Origin: Tetragonia tetragonoides
Lineage: Eukaryota; Streptophyta; Magnoliopsida; Caryophyllales; Aizoaceae
Reading direction: 5' to 3'
DNA: 64,000 nt
Assembly (NCBI GenBank): GCA_038025085.1
Contig: CM076151.1
Span: forward strand, 9,615,001 to 9,679,000
Part shown: positions 47,501 through 57,249 of the stretch, in pieces
Layout: each line of letters starts with the position of its first letter
How positions within the stretch are numbered: the first letter of the stretch is position 1
The notes under the pieces: generated by a model
What the model was told of the DNA's origin: nothing
The model's database searches: none
The model's input: the letters and a program-made list of their open reading frames with translations, nothing else
Program-made: the position numbers and the translations under genes

Positions 47501-50217
47501 CGTTGTGCCACAAAATCTGTCTTTAACAGTTTATATGAGTGTCATATCATACAGATGAGCAATGCATATACATGTCCAGCAGCAGCGGCAGTCTTATCTA
47601 CACAATATCCATTTGCAAGTGCAAGTATCCAAAGGAAAAGGAACTTGGTACACCATTAAAATGATTTTAACATCAACAGGACACCAAGAGACACTGGAAG
47701 TGGAGATCATTCAACACAGAAACATGAGCTTTTACAGACGGAAGGATGATGATCCTTACATCAAGTTGAAGTACTTCATTTGTCTTAAATGCGAACTTTT
47801 AGATCCTTAATGTGAATAGGTAAAAGCAGTAGGATCTAAAAGCTTCCTTCGATAACCAGTTGGTCAATAACAATAAAGAGACGAGAACAAAGAAGGATGA
47901 CAATGGGGGAAATAATATATTTGATTCTTTAACACTACATCACCATGCTCTTCACCGATTCCTTATTCATGTTAGTCCATCATGACCCATGAGTTTCATC
48001 ATGATTAGCTCAGCATTAAAATAAGAGGTTAACGGGAAAAACCTATGAAGAAAGCATTATACAGCACATTTGATTATAAAAAAATTTCTTCTGTTTTTGG
48101 GTAGCGATGAGCGGGGACGCCCCAAATGAACACTTTTCAGTATAAGACAAACCAAAACAAAGCCTTTACCCACTAGGCCAGGGTTGCTAGCTTTTGTCGA
48201 CTACCTAGTCCTCCATAACAGGTTAGGTATCAATTTCTGGTTCTACTGGCCCGAGTAAAGCACAAGAAGTAACATTTGATTCGTCCAATCTGGAAATCTA
48301 TTTTGATTTGTTTCCATTTTTACTCCTATGAAAATTGTCCCCAACTGATGTAGATGCCACATCAGGATAACAAATCTTTAGTATTTCAGGTAATATATTG
48401 GAAATGGTTCCCGCCACAAGAATGTCATAAAACTCATAACTCATAACCAATGCTGGCTCAAAAACTGTCACAGGGGCAAAAAAGATATTTCTGCAAGGTT
48501 TCTGACTTTCTGTAGTGCCTAATAATAACGTAGATGCCACATTAGGATATCAGATCTCTAGTATCTCAGGTAAAATATTGGAAAGGGTTCCCAACACAGG
48601 AATGTCATAACCAAAGCTGGCCCAAAAACTGTTACAGGGGCAAAAAGATATTTCTGCAATGTTACTGTACTGCCGTACACTAACACAGATGACGATCTAG
48701 ACCTGGGCAAACAGCTCGCGTCAATTCGAGTTCGAGTTATTAACGGATGGGATCATTTTGGGTCGGGTTAATGCCGGGTCAGTATCGGTTTGGTTACCCA
48801 ACGAGTTTAACCAATGTTGTCTCACAACTTTCGGGTTTGGGTCGGGTCATTTTTTATTCAATCCTTTTCGGGTCGGGTCAGTTGTGCCAGCTCTAAATGC
48901 CACATTAGAATATAAGATCTCTAGTACCTGAGGTAATATATTAGAAAGGCTTCCCGACACAAGAATGTCATAACAAGTGCTGGCCCAAAATTTGTTACAG
49001 GGGCGAAACAAGATATTTAGCAATTTTCTGTAGTGCCTTATACAGTTATACCAAGAGATAAACATTAGGAAACACAAAAACACTATTTTCCTATATGAGA
49101 ATGGCACAACAACACACATTTGGCTTCAAACATAGTTGGGTGCCTCATTAATCAGTGGAGACTTCGGAGATAAACATATTTACAGCACAATAGAAGATGA
49201 GGTACCAAAAAGAAAGCAACGAGAAAATCACTGACAACATAATCTTCAACTTTACAAATTGAAATAAATAATACATGTCTTCATTGGGAAATCACAGCAT
49301 ACAGAGGGACTTTCAGCCACAATACCTTTTATAACATTACCCTTGCCAATGTTGAATGAAAAAGGTTGTTGCCCAGGGTCCTTTGTACTGAAACAAAAGT
49401 AAAGTCCACATAATGAATTAAGATAGCAAACACAAATGTAATAAACCATATATACCATATACGCAGCATTGAATATCGATAATGCAGTTCAACGTGTCTA
49501 TCTTAATGAAAGAGATACATCAGAATCCTCATACCTCCAGAACTTCTGCGAAAGGTCCCCATTTTTCCCTGTACCATTGTTTCAATTCAAGGTAGGTAAG
49601 CATATGAAACAGATACTAAAATACTGAAACTGGGAAAAAATAATTGAAAAGGGAAAATTCTTTGTGACAATGTAATGGTCCAAGTGCTGTATATTAACGC
49701 AAAAACACGAAAAGGGTGAGGTAATATAGCTAAAAGTCACAATATCAAAAACAAAATTTATAAAAACCCAATTTGTAACGATGAACATACATGAATTTAA
49801 TCAATTTTTTCTAAAGATAAGTAAAAGAAAACATCTCAATTTATCCACGAGATTGATACTATAGTGTCACAAAAAACATCCATAAAGCACCCACTATTGT
49901 TTCTGTAATTTTAAAAATAGCAAAAAAAATACAAGCTTTGATCAACTGCTATGCAACTGGATAATCACCGCAAATTTTCTGGTGTTAGGATAACACCAGG
50001 TAACTGAATTACCCTCTTATAATCCCCTAAAAATAGGGGGTGGTTTTGAATTATTCGGATAATCACTAAAACAAACCAATAGGGCAACACGCATTATGCA
50101 AACAAAAGAGCATAAAATCAAAACCCTAATCAGAAAACACATAAAGATTACACCTTTTGATAGAAAGAGAAAATCCAAGAAACTATGGAAGTAATGAAAC
50201 TGAAAATTCTTGAAAAA

Positions 50218-50261
<44 letters not shown>

Positions 50262-50351
50262 ACCGAAACCAGTGCAGTGGACGGTGACTTTCTGACCGGG
50301 AACTGGTTTGGGACCGGTTCCGGCTCTGAGTAGTTCCTTCTCAATTCCCAT
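44530..50351 (-). CDS. FKBP12: FKBP12 peptidyl-prolyl cis-trans isomerase (FK506/rapamycin-binding)
   Basis: Five exons on the minus strand: 50351-50264, 49568-49535, 49387-49326, 45602-45550 and 44631-44530; 339 nt, 112 aa, exactly the length of Arabidopsis FKBP12. All junctions are GT/AG and in frame. The protein reads [111 protein letters not shown]. The active-site Trp (GWDEG), Phe (FSF) and Tyr (DYAYG) are present. Cys26 and Cys80, the plant-specific disulphide pair, are kept. FKBP12 folds proline bonds and, with rapamycin, binds TOR. Introns 3 (3.7 kb) and 4 are inflated by transposons; the short exons (34-62 nt) hide the gene from ORF scans. Confidence 0.95.
45096..45326. repeat. ~129-bp tandem duplication in FKBP12 intron 4
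   Basis: Units at 45096 and 45225 both begin cctgaataagtagccaagtt and end gggctttggtcactcctca. Confidence 0.8.
45807..46507. mobile_element. Non-autonomous Mutator-like element in FKBP12 intron 3 (~700 bp)
   Basis: Inverted termini: left ggaattgcttaacgtaaat, right (reverse complement) gggattgcttaacgtaaat, with imperfect similarity continuing about 60 bp. Flanked by ttatacat at 45799-45806 and 46508-46515 (9 bp with one mismatch if extended). Interior is GC-rich, unlike the intron, and contains no transposase. Confidence 0.65.
46705..47223. mobile_element. hAT-like non-autonomous element with a nested Stowaway MITE
   Basis: Termini caatgtattaaaaggcgcg and (reverse complement of right end) cagtgtattaaaaagcgcg. 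Flanked by an 8-bp duplication with one mismatch, ctcccacc at 46697-46704 and ctcccgcc at 47224-47231. The arms are rich in gaggcg/cgcctc. Disrupted by the 255-bp MITE at 46822-47076. Confidence 0.75.
46822..47076. mobile_element. Stowaway-type MITE, 255 bp
   Basis: Near-perfect terminal inverted repeats of about 38 bp (ctccctccgtttccttttaa ... reverse at the right end) flanked by the TA dinucleotide on both sides, the Tc1/mariner target duplication. Ends well preserved, so younger than its host element. Confidence 0.9.
48353..49040. repeat. Three copies of a ~150-180-bp repeat in FKBP12 intron 3
   Basis: Copies at about 48353-48532, 48533-48685 and 48896-49040 share in order gatgccacat, ctagtatctcaggtaatata, ttgga, caagaatgtcataa, gctggcccaaaa and ggggcaaaaagatattt. 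Copies 1 and 2 are adjacent; copies 2 and 3 are separated by an inserted element. Confidence 0.85.
48698..48895. mobile_element. Short hAT-like element between repeat copies
   Basis: Begins tagacctgggca and ends tgccagctcta (inverse tagagctggca); interior is full of gggtcgggt words. No clear target duplication, so the boundaries are tentative. Confidence 0.45.
50222..50257 (+). repeat. (GA)n microsatellite in FKBP12 intron 1
   Basis: About 18 GA units directly beside the exon 1 donor, giving a polypyrimidine (CT) tract at the start of intron 1 on the transcribed strand. Confidence 0.95.
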
Positions 50352-50591
50352 GGTTTTTGGTTTCGGTTTTGGTTTTTGATTGTTGTGTTTCTCACTCTGG
50401 TTTCTCAGCGTTGGTGTTTCCGGCTAGGTTTTCAGAGTACAGTTTTTAGAGTGGCTGTGTAACGAGCTGTTGTCGGTTTAAGATGCTCACGAACAATCTG
50501 GGGTGCAAAGATCAAGCGTTATTTACACGCCGCTAAAAAAAAAAAAACATTAATATGACCGTCTCACCATGAGGAATCATGAGATGGTGTA

Positions 50592-50592
<1 letters not shown>
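50352..50592 (-). promoter_or_regulatory. FKBP12 proximal promoter and leader
   Basis: Only about 240 bp separate the FKBP12 start codon from the left edge of the probable Helitron. No clear TATA box seen. Confidence 0.35.

Positions 50593-50594
<2 letters not shown>

Positions 50595-50667
<73 letters not shown>
50595..50667. repeat. (AT)n microsatellite
   Basis: Uninterrupted AT run of about 73 bp at the left edge of the probable Helitron; length is likely uncertain in assembly. Confidence 0.95.
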
Positions 50668-50671
<4 letters not shown>

Positions 50672-50963
50672 TGAGTCATATACGTGTGGGTACGACACGT
50701 GGGACTCCAATTAAGCGGGCTATGTTGTTGAGAATGACATGTGGCATGCCACACAAGCGGCCTCATTCGTGTAGAGTTGACACGTGGCGCCATGTAAGGA
50801 GGTCAACATGTGTAATTAATAAATGCAATCATTATTACTTGAGTTTATTAATATGAAACATTAATTATTAACATATTTTTAAGTTATAAAGTTAAATAAT
50901 TTTTTCTACGCAACCGAAAAAATTCTAATTTTTATTTCTTTGGATTAGAATTGAAAAATACTT

Positions 50964-50966
<3 letters not shown>

Positions 50967-51058
<92 letters not shown>
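50967..51058. repeat. (AT)n(GT)n compound microsatellite
   Basis: About 69 bp of AT followed by 11 GT units. Confidence 0.95.
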
Positions 51059-53179
51059 CCTATATTTGACCCAATACAAATTTAAAGTGAGTTCAATTCG
51101 TGTGCGTATGACATGTAGGACGCCATGTAGTGATCCAAATTCGTGTGACGATATCACCTAAGACGCAACATAAGCAAAGCTTGTCACATAACCAAAAAAC
51201 TCATCATCCAAGTGTCACCTATTAATGCATCATCATTAGTTGGATTTATTATATATCTATTAGCATATTTTTATATTACAAGATAAAATGATATTATTTA
51301 CATAAGTCAAAAGAAATATAAATCTTACTTCAATGGATTTAGATTTGTAAAAAGCTAAACAAATAAGATTTATATGTCATATACAAGTTGGGTCATTTCC
51401 GTGCAGTGATACCATGTAGATGCCACATGAGAGGGAATGTTCATGTAAAAATGACACGCAAACTCTACATCTGCACAACTTTGTCACATAACTTAACAAA
51501 TATCATCCAAGTTCAATTCGTGTGGGCACGACACACAGGATGCCACTTAGAGGCCAAAATTCGTGTGACCATGACACCTAAGCCGCAACATAGCTAAAGA
51601 TTGCCACACAACCTAACAACTCATCATCCAAGTATGACATGTAAGACGCCACGTAGAGGCCCAAATTCGTTGACCGATAACATCTAAGGCGCCAAATAAG
51701 CAAATCTTGCCAAATAGCCAAACAACTCATCATTGTCCAAGTGTCACCTATTAATGCCTCATAATTATTCATTAGTTGGCTTTATTATATATTTATTAGC
51801 ATATTTTTATATTGCAAAATAAAATAATTTTAGTTACGTAAGTCAAAAAATTATAAATCTCACTTCAATGGAATTGGATTTGAAAAAAGCTTGAAATGAG
51901 ATATATAACATGTAGAGGCCACATGAAAGGGAATGGTCGTGTGAAAATGACACGTAGATTCTACATGTGCACAACTTTGCTATATAACTTAACAAATATC
52001 ATCCAAGTTCTATTCGCGTGCGCACAACACATAGGATGCCATGTAAAGGCCCAAATTCGTGTGACGATGACGCCTAAGCCGCAACAAAAGCAAATCTTGC
52101 CACAAAGCCTAACAACTCATCATCCAAGTGTCACCCATTAATGTCTCATCATTAGTTGACTTCATTACATATTTATTTGCATATTTTTATAGTACAAAAT
52201 AAAATCATTTTAGTTACGTAAGCCAAAGATTTTTAAATCTTAGTTCAATAGATTGAATTTGAAAAAAGCTTTAAAATGAGATATATATGTCCTATATCAT
52301 GCAGTGATAACATGTAGATGCCACATAATAGGGAATGTTCGTGTGAAAATGATACGTAGACGTTGCATGTGCATAACTTTTCCACATAGCTTGACAAATA
52401 TCATCCAAGTCTCACATGATCATCCAAGTTCAATTTGTGTAGTCACGACACGTAGGACACCACGTAGATGCTCAAATTCGTGTGACGATGACACCTATGC
52501 TGCCACATAAGCAAAACTTGCCACATTGTCTAACAACTAATCATCCAGGTGTCACTCATTAATGCCTCATCATTAGTAGGCTTTATTAAATATTTATTAC
52601 CATATTTTTGTATTGCAAAATAAAATCATTTTAGTTACATAAGTCAAAAGTTTATAAACGCTACTTCAATAGATTAGAGTTGAAAATAGCTTCGAAATGA
52701 GGTAAAACATATTCTATACAAGTTGGGTGCTTTCCGTGCGGTGATAACATATAATTGCCATATAAGAGGGAGTGTTCATGTGAAAATGACACCTAGACGC
52801 TACATGTTCACAACTTTACCACATAGCTTAACAAATAGCATACAAGTCCCACATGATCATCATGATTTATTTGCATATTATTTCAAACTAATATATATAT
52901 ATATATATAACTCTAAAAGTATAAATCTCACTTCATTAAATTGATTTTTTTAATTTTTCGAACTATGCATCAAATTATGATCATAAATTTATCTTTTTTT
53001 ACATTCACTCTACTTTAGATGTAGATCGATTAAAAAGACATTTCATACAAAAAATATTAAAATAGTCAAATATAGTATTAGTTGTGTGGTATAAAATAGG
53101 CATGAGGTATCACCTAAAAAATTATCTTCATTTTTGAGAGATATTATCGTGTCCGTGCGAAGCACGGAGATAAAACTAG

Positions 53180-54358
53180 TTTTAATTTAATTTTGTCATG
53201 TAAAAATTACTCCGTATATAAAACTGTTTTACCGTAAGACAATGGTTTCATTCTTTTCAAAAATAGTCTAATCATGAAATTGTTTTATACAAGATGGTCT
53301 GTTTTAGTTTAATGTGATTTTATTAGACAATTAATGGATATTGTTTTTTTGCTAGAATAACTGCCTCATTATGAAACAACTACACACAAAAATTGAGAAA
53401 ATATATTATCTATCATTACATATGGGCTCTGTTTAAAAGTTAAAACATATGAATTTTTTGTACTCGTGTTGATGTTGATGATGTTGAGTGTTGTTCATTA
53501 TGGGTGATTACTGAAAACAAGAAAAAATAAGACTTATCAAACAGAGATGCAATGTTCTTAATAAGCAATAATCTCATCACATCGACTTAGGACTAATCAT
53601 GTTCACACATAGTTGGTCCACGAAGCAGAAAAGTGTTAAACTTGTTGGTATAAAAGTGTTTTTTCGGATGTGCTAAAGTAATTTATCCATTTGTCATATT
53701 TGATCAAGAAAGATATTTGATGTTGAATAATATGATGATATCCAAACATTTGTTTTTGTTGTTCAAAGGGTTGATTTTGCTTCCGAAGAGGGGGGAGGGG
53801 TTGTTTTTGTCATTTACCCATTGTAGCTTGAAATGTGCATAAGCTATAACTTATAAGTGCATTGGTTGCAATACATTGTGCCTGTTTGGTTAAGCCCTTA
53901 CTACTAGGATTGCTCTATAGAATTTGACTCCAACTATCCGATTCAGGAACCAGATCGAAATTCAATTCGATATTGGATATTAATTTTGGATTCAAAATTT
54001 TGTAACCGAGATTCCGGGTATTTAATTGAAAAAAAAATTATCAATTTGTGAAATGAAATTCACTTATTCAAAGAGAAACATACATATATTTAGCTACTAT
54101 TATGAGTATAACAATGTACACATTAAGCATGAAAGAGTTGCAAATCCACTGTTTTTATTTATGTAAAGCTATACAATCGAGAGTACATCAAATGCAACAA
54201 ATAAAAACTTCAAACCAAAAGCCACAAACCGGCTAAGTATCCCACATGCTACATAAATCAACAATCAAGCAAGAAAACATGAACAAAAGTATAAGTGTAT
54301 AATGAGCCTATTAATAATTCTACTAGCTAGCTAGCCAAGCTAGGCATCATGCATATTC
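53180..54358. other. Intergenic region, no gene
   Basis: AT-rich; the right part (54.1-54.36 kb) is probably the 3' UTR of the proline-rich protein gene. Confidence 0.4.
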
Positions 54359-54712
54359 TCAGTTGGAAGGAGGAGGAGCAAGAAAAGTGATTGATGGAAT
54401 GGAGGCAGGGAGGCCGGGGATGGAGGGCATGTTTGACAATGGAGGGAGTGTCAATTTGGGGAAAGATGTTGGGATTGAAGTTGGAATGTTTGGTAGTGGT
54501 GGCAGAGCAGCTGGCATAGGTAAGGATGGTTGAGTGGTGGTAGGGATGTTTGGCAATGTGGGTTGTGGCATATTCGGAATGCTCGGCATGCTTGGCACCG
54601 ATGGCAAGGGTACCTGGAGAAGGCGGCGGTGGTGGGCGCCATGGCCAACGTGGATACTCGACAACGACAAGGCCATGAAGAGGGCTAGGAGGAAGTAGTT
54701 CCTAGAAGCCAT
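54359..54712 (-). CDS. Secreted proline-rich protein 1 (cell-wall type), 117 aa
   Basis: Start at 54712 (MASRNYFLLALFMALSLSS), because this gives a clean signal peptide of about 25 residues ending near GHG; an in-frame ATG 27 bp upstream (54739) lies within a transposon. After HHRRLLQ the mature chain is a run of PxxP tetrads and related units: PLPSVPSMPSIPNMPQP, TLPNIPTT, SIPTSFPKLTLPPLSNMPSI. Ends PPPSN. This resembles small PELPK/hydroxyproline-rich wall proteins, which are probably secreted and cross-linked. First of three same-strand Pro-rich genes. A Tourist-like MITE sits 12 bp upstream of the start codon, within the leader. Confidence 0.8.
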   Translation of the reverse strand: MASRNYFLLALFMALSLSSIHVGHGAHHRRLLQVPLPSVPSMPSIPNMPQPTLPNIPTTTQPSLPMPAALPPLPNIPTSIPTSFPKLTLPPLSNMPSIPGLPASIPSITFLAPPPSN

Positions 54713-54724
54713 GGTGCAAGCTAA

Positions 54725-55144
54725 GGGTCTGTTCGGCAATACTTAGCTGTAGCTGTAGTCTTAGCTGTTTTATTAGTGGTTAGCTGTTGAACTAACTATT
54801 AGCTGTTATGAACGGTACATACATGTTAGCTATTTATTTGGTTGAGTGTTCGATAAAGTTAGCGGTTTGGTTAGCTGATTGATGTAAAATGACATAAAAG
54901 GGCATATTATATTTATTTATTATCAAAAATAAAGGGATAAAATTGGGATCAAATGCATAAATAATTCCAACAGCTAGCCTTTGGAATTGAAAGGCTAATT
55001 TTATTAGTTTTTGCAAAACACTACTCTAAAAGCTAACAACTACTACTAAAGACTAGTTACCGAACACAATAAATTAGAATAGGTAGTGGTTTGACTGGTT
55101 CAAACCACTAACAGCTACCCAAAAGCTGATTGCCGAACACACCC
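54725..55144. mobile_element. Tourist-like (PIF/Harbinger) MITE in the 5' leader of the Pro-rich gene
   Basis: Termini gggtctgttcggcaat and (reverse complement of right end) gggtgtgttcggcaat, flanked by TAA at 54722-54724 and 55145-55147, the Harbinger 3-bp duplication. 420 bp, no coding capacity. Lies between the start codon (54712) and the TATA box (55244-55235) of the minus-strand gene. Confidence 0.82.
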
Positions 55145-55234
55145 TAAGTGTTTTGGTTGTATAGTTGTAGGCTTTTGTAGTGAATGTTTTAGAGAGATGT
55201 GATTTTTGTTGGGAAATAAGGCTTAAGGGTATGG

Positions 55235-55244
55235 AATTATATAG
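55235..55244 (-). promoter_or_regulatory. TATA box of Pro-rich gene 1
   Basis: ctatataatt on the minus strand, followed by ccatacc; the same ctatataattcc context recurs at the second Pro-rich gene. Without the MITE the leader would be about 70 bp. Confidence 0.55.
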
Positions 55245-56056
55245 TAAGAGGTTTATGGTTGTATTGGTGAAAAAGGGTAGTGAGTTGGCTAACAAATGTA
55301 TGATGTGGTTGAGCAAAGTTTGAATAAAGTACATTTGTTTGTTTGGCTTTGATGGACTTCATCATCCTTTTTAGTTTTTACTTGAAGTAGGAAATGTATA
55401 CATTTGAATATGTCTTAAGGTAATTTCATTTCATGTTATCTAAAGAAGATTCCTCTTCTTTCTCTTTGACCTTTTCCTAACTTTGCAATTTAAAAATGGT
55501 TCATCACATATACTAGTTTATATGTTTGTGTTTTTTTTTCTTGATAACTATCCTAGTATAGATTAGTCAATATAAATTTCATACACGATTGTTTTGCAAC
55601 CAAAATTTAGATGATTACAACAATTTAATTACAAAAGTTCTACTTATTTAATAAAAACACAGGGTCAATTATCCTAATTATTGATAACTTTTATAGCCTG
55701 TTTGGGAGTTGGAGAATGGAGGGGAAGGGAGGGGAATGAGGGGTAAATAAAAAATTCTCCTTGTTTGTAAGTTTTTTTAAAGAGGAGAAAGGATAAGGAA
55801 TCTGAACTCAACTTTAGTAAACCCTTATACAAATAGGTAGTTTAAGGAATCTGAACTCAACTTTAGTAAATCCTTTGTACAAATGGGTAGTCTAATAATC
55901 TTAACTCATACAAATGGGTAGTCTAATAATCTAAATGGGAAAATCCTTATACAAATGTTGATATTCATTAATTAGAAAGCCAAAAAAACAAAAGAAAAAA
56001 AAAAGTAGTGAAGGACTCTGGCCAAGGCACTTAAAAAATTGATTGACAAAAAAATG
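55245..56056. other. Intergenic region with short tandem repeats
   Basis: At about 55798-55950 aaggaatctgaactcaactt (twice) and acaaatgggtagtctaataa (twice) form short tandem copies beside a ggggaaggg-rich block. No gene. Confidence 0.5.
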
Positions 56057-56138
56057 CGTGGACGGCAGGATTCGAACCTGCGCGGGCAAAGCCCACATGA
56101 TTTCTAGTCATGCCCGATAACCACTCCGGCACGTCCAC
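56057..56138 (-). tRNA. tRNA-Ser (anticodon AGA)
   Basis: 82 nt on the minus strand. Acceptor stem gtggacg pairs with cgtccac, discriminator G. Anticodon stem catga-loop-tcatg with loop ctAGAaa, anticodon AGA. Long variable arm gtgggctttgcccgc, the class II hallmark of tRNA-Ser, and T arm gcaggttcgaatcctgc. A T7 run follows directly, the Pol III terminator. Confidence 0.97.
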
Positions 56139-56916
56139 CGCTTTGCTTTAATAATTGATTTGTTGCTCCATATACGGTTTAGTTCTGTTTTTTTTTCTCC
56201 AACTAAAATTTAGAAAGGGTTTGTTTTTAAAATTTTTTTGAAACCGACAGTAATGTCTAATGACTCATTTGAGCTTAAGCATCATACATTTAAAGACTAT
56301 GGATAGAGGCATAAATAAACCATGCTATTGAAAGGAGAATACAATTTTTATTAGATAGTTTATCTGCACATTGGTTTGCTTCTCGATAGATATGTCGGAT
56401 GTTTGGCTTGGGTAAGTAATTTTACGACAACCAAAAAAGCAATTTTGACAAGGTTTTGGGAGCAATGGGGTGGTGCCAAACTGCCAAATAATTTCATTTG
56501 CATTAGCTAGCCAATGTGTGCTTATAATTTGACCAGAAATTGCAATGAGCTTTAATTTGTTGTATAATTGTACCCTTTTAATACAGTTGTTGTATAAAAA
56601 CTCATAAATTTCATTCCAGAGTCCCTCATGTTATACGTTAGATCTGTGTACTTGCAGCATATGAAGGAAATGTGGCAGCAAGAAACTCAAATCAGTGACC
56701 TGAAAATACATTAACAGTTTAACACACCGACAACAACGATACAATGACACTTACATATATACAGATCACAAGATATATTTCATTGAGTTTACAGGAAACT
56801 TAAAACCAATAACAATCTTATGCAAGTCTGAAAAGCGACAATATAATTAATCGCGTAACTGATGATTCATATAAAGTACTATAGGATATGCAGCAGCAAG
56901 CATTTTATGGTTCAAG
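56139..56916. other. Intergenic region
   Basis: No gene; the part near 56.85 kb is probably 3' UTR of the next Pro-rich gene. Confidence 0.4.
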
Positions 56917-57249
56917 CTAAGGCTTAGTGACAGTTGCTGCTGCCTGAGCTGGGACAGCAACCAATGTTGGCTCTGGAAACTCAGGGGAAGGAGGCAGTTC
57001 AGGATAATCAGGCTGAGGCAGGTTCGGTATATCTGGCTCATCACCAGGAGCTGGGTACTCATCGTCAGGACCATCAGGACTATCAGGTATCTCGGGTTCA
57101 GGAACCTCAGGGATTTCATCTGTCAGGCTCGCGTCTAAGAGATGGCCACGGGCTACAACATGAATCCGATAAGTACTCATCAGTGATAATGTTATCAGTA
57201 AGGCTGTTAACACATAGAATGGGTGATTGTGCTTGTGCCTACAACCCAT
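56917..57249 (-). CDS. Secreted Pro/Glu/Asp-rich protein 2, 110 aa
   Basis: Start MGCRHKHNHPFYVLTALLIT at 57249 gives a hydrophobic signal segment (about 11-32) and a cut near VARG. The mature region is acidic and proline-rich: EIPEVPEPEIPDSPDGPDDE, YPAPGDEPDIPNLPQPDYPE, LPPSPEFPEP, then a short AlaVal tail ending ATVTKP. TATA box TATATAA at 57317-57311, 62-68 bp before the start codon, so the leader is short. No known domain; a probable apoplastic PELPK-like or hydroxyproline-rich relative of its two neighbours, but with more acidic residues. Confidence 0.72.
   Translation of the reverse strand: MGCRHKHNHPFYVLTALLITLSLMSTYRIHVVARGHLLDASLTDEIPEVPEPEIPDSPDGPDDEYPAPGDEPDIPNLPQPDYPELPPSPEFPEPTLVAVPAQAAATVTKP

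Larger units (their letters stand above)
50593..53179. mobile_element. Probable non-autonomous Helitron, ~2.6 kb
   Basis: The right end has the Helitron 3' signature: a GC hairpin ccgtgc-gaa-gcacgg (53153-53167) followed after 8 bp by CTAG (53176-53179) and then T. The proposed left end is TC at 50593 after an A, leading into an AT run. Inside are four or more diverged repeat units of about 390-525 bp, each with attcgtgtg, acgacacgtagga, catcatccaagtgtcacc, tattaatgcctcatcattag and a ttacataagtcaaaa block. No RepHel helicase. The right end is stronger than the left. Confidence 0.65.

Noticed and set aside
51388..52944. Series of similar 68-81 aa ORFs (HIRGNVHVKMT-like)
   Set aside because: They repeat because the Helitron-internal units repeat; not genes.
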